Shown here: positions 63,371 to 64,000 of the stretch, piece after piece | How the letters are laid out: the number at the start of each line of letters is the position of its first letter | Numbering within the stretch: the first letter of the stretch is position 1 | Assembly (NCBI GenBank): GCA_947623455.1 | Contig: OX392538.1 | Location: 26,225,001-26,289,000, forward strand | Source: Mimachlamys varia | Taxonomy: Eukaryota > Mollusca > Bivalvia > Pectinida > Pectinidae | Direction: 5' to 3' | DNA: 64,000 nt | Program-made: the position numbers and the translations under genes | The notes under the pieces: model-generated | What the model was told of the DNA's origin: nothing | Database searches by the model: none | The model's input: only the letters and a program-made list of their open reading frames with translations

Positions 63371-64000
63371 ATGATATGGCACGACCTGAATAAAATGCGC
63401 GTTTACTTGGGAAAAAACATTTACTTTCTTTTGTTTGGTGAGAGTGCTTCACATTACGTATGTAAGCATTGTTAAAAAAACTTACATTTCACATGTTCCA
63501 AAATGACAAAATAAAAATCATTCAATAGTTAATGGTACCTATAACCATGAAGATGTTTTTAATCCTAAAAAAAATCCTTCCTTCTTTGACTCGCTCTAAC
63601 CAAATCATTAAGTCGTTATGTTTTAATGCTGCGCGATACAAGCCGCTCTTAAAAACACTCTCGCCATTTATTTGATACTTTAGAGGTATTTCAATACTTT
63701 TGTAATGAAAATAAAAGCCACAAAATATGATTACAACACATACATATCGTAAAAATTAAAAAAAAACATATCTTAGGACTACATTTCTTTCTGTTGCCTA
63801 GTGAAGAACCAAGCTAGCTGTCGGCTGCAACATCACGCAGCTGTTCTTACATATGTATCTCTTGCATTGGTAAGATGACAACAAGCATGAATTGAAAGAA
63901 AATCACATGTTATTTGACCGCAACCATTTCAATGTTTGTCATTTACTCATATTCAAATGAACTAGTTTTAGTCCTAAGCTCTAAATAGACAACACAAATT

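Larger units (their letters stand above)
57430..64000. repeat. Unit 3, left part (runs off the window)
   Basis: 57430-60050 matches unit 2 (24880-27450). The stretch 60050-60550 resembles internal repeat R copy 2 (17280-17700), with TTTGATATATTTAGACAACA. From about 61090 on it matches unit 1 (5150-8075), at about 99% from 61390. A segment of about 400 bp is missing at 61085-61090. No gene in the visible part. Confidence 0.8.

Overview
This is AT-rich nuclear DNA from an animal, most likely a mollusc and probably a bivalve. The evidence is spliced genes with canonical GT/AG introns, decayed LINE-type reverse transcriptase fragments, foldback elements, a SINE-like repeat of a type I associate with bivalve genomes (inference), and no bacterial gene organisation. 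I recognise only one protein-coding gene family: a Patched domain-containing (PTCHD3-like) 12-transmembrane protein. It occurs twice, both copies intact on the minus strand. Copy A (8722-12540) encodes 910 aa and copy B (35304-39605) 911 aa. Each has three coding exons with conserved intron phases.

The window is a tandem array of large duplicated units in the same orientation. Unit 1 runs from about 2.1 to 24.9 kb, unit 2 from about 24.9 to 57.4 kb, and unit 3 starts at about 57.4 kb and leaves the window. Bases 1-150 match the end of a unit, so at least a remnant of a further unit lies to the left. Each unit, left to right, holds a non-coding 5-9 kb block, the PTCHD gene, a 7 kb non-coding block, an array of 1.6-1.8 kb satellite monomers, and a decayed LINE 3' end at the junction to the next unit. 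Unit 3 ends where unit 1 is about 650 bp short of its PTCHD stop codon, so a third gene copy is expected just past the right edge.

The units have very uneven similarity by eye. The PTCHD gene bodies differ clearly (exon 1 about 86-87% and exon 3 about 93% amino acid identity, introns only partly alignable). The 7 kb block directly upstream of the genes is about 99% identical, with a sharp change about 85 bp upstream of the start codon. Unit 3 looks like unit 2 at its left end and like unit 1 at its right end. This mosaic suggests gene conversion or unequal crossing over.

The satellite array has three monomers in unit 1 and six in unit 2, where a 4.2 kb higher-order repeat is visible. Each monomer carries a frameshifted LINE reverse transcriptase fragment and one arm of a palindromic MITE, so the satellite is built from transposon debris. 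I saw no convincing tRNA, rRNA, snRNA or CRISPR. Identity values are by eye, not computed alignments.
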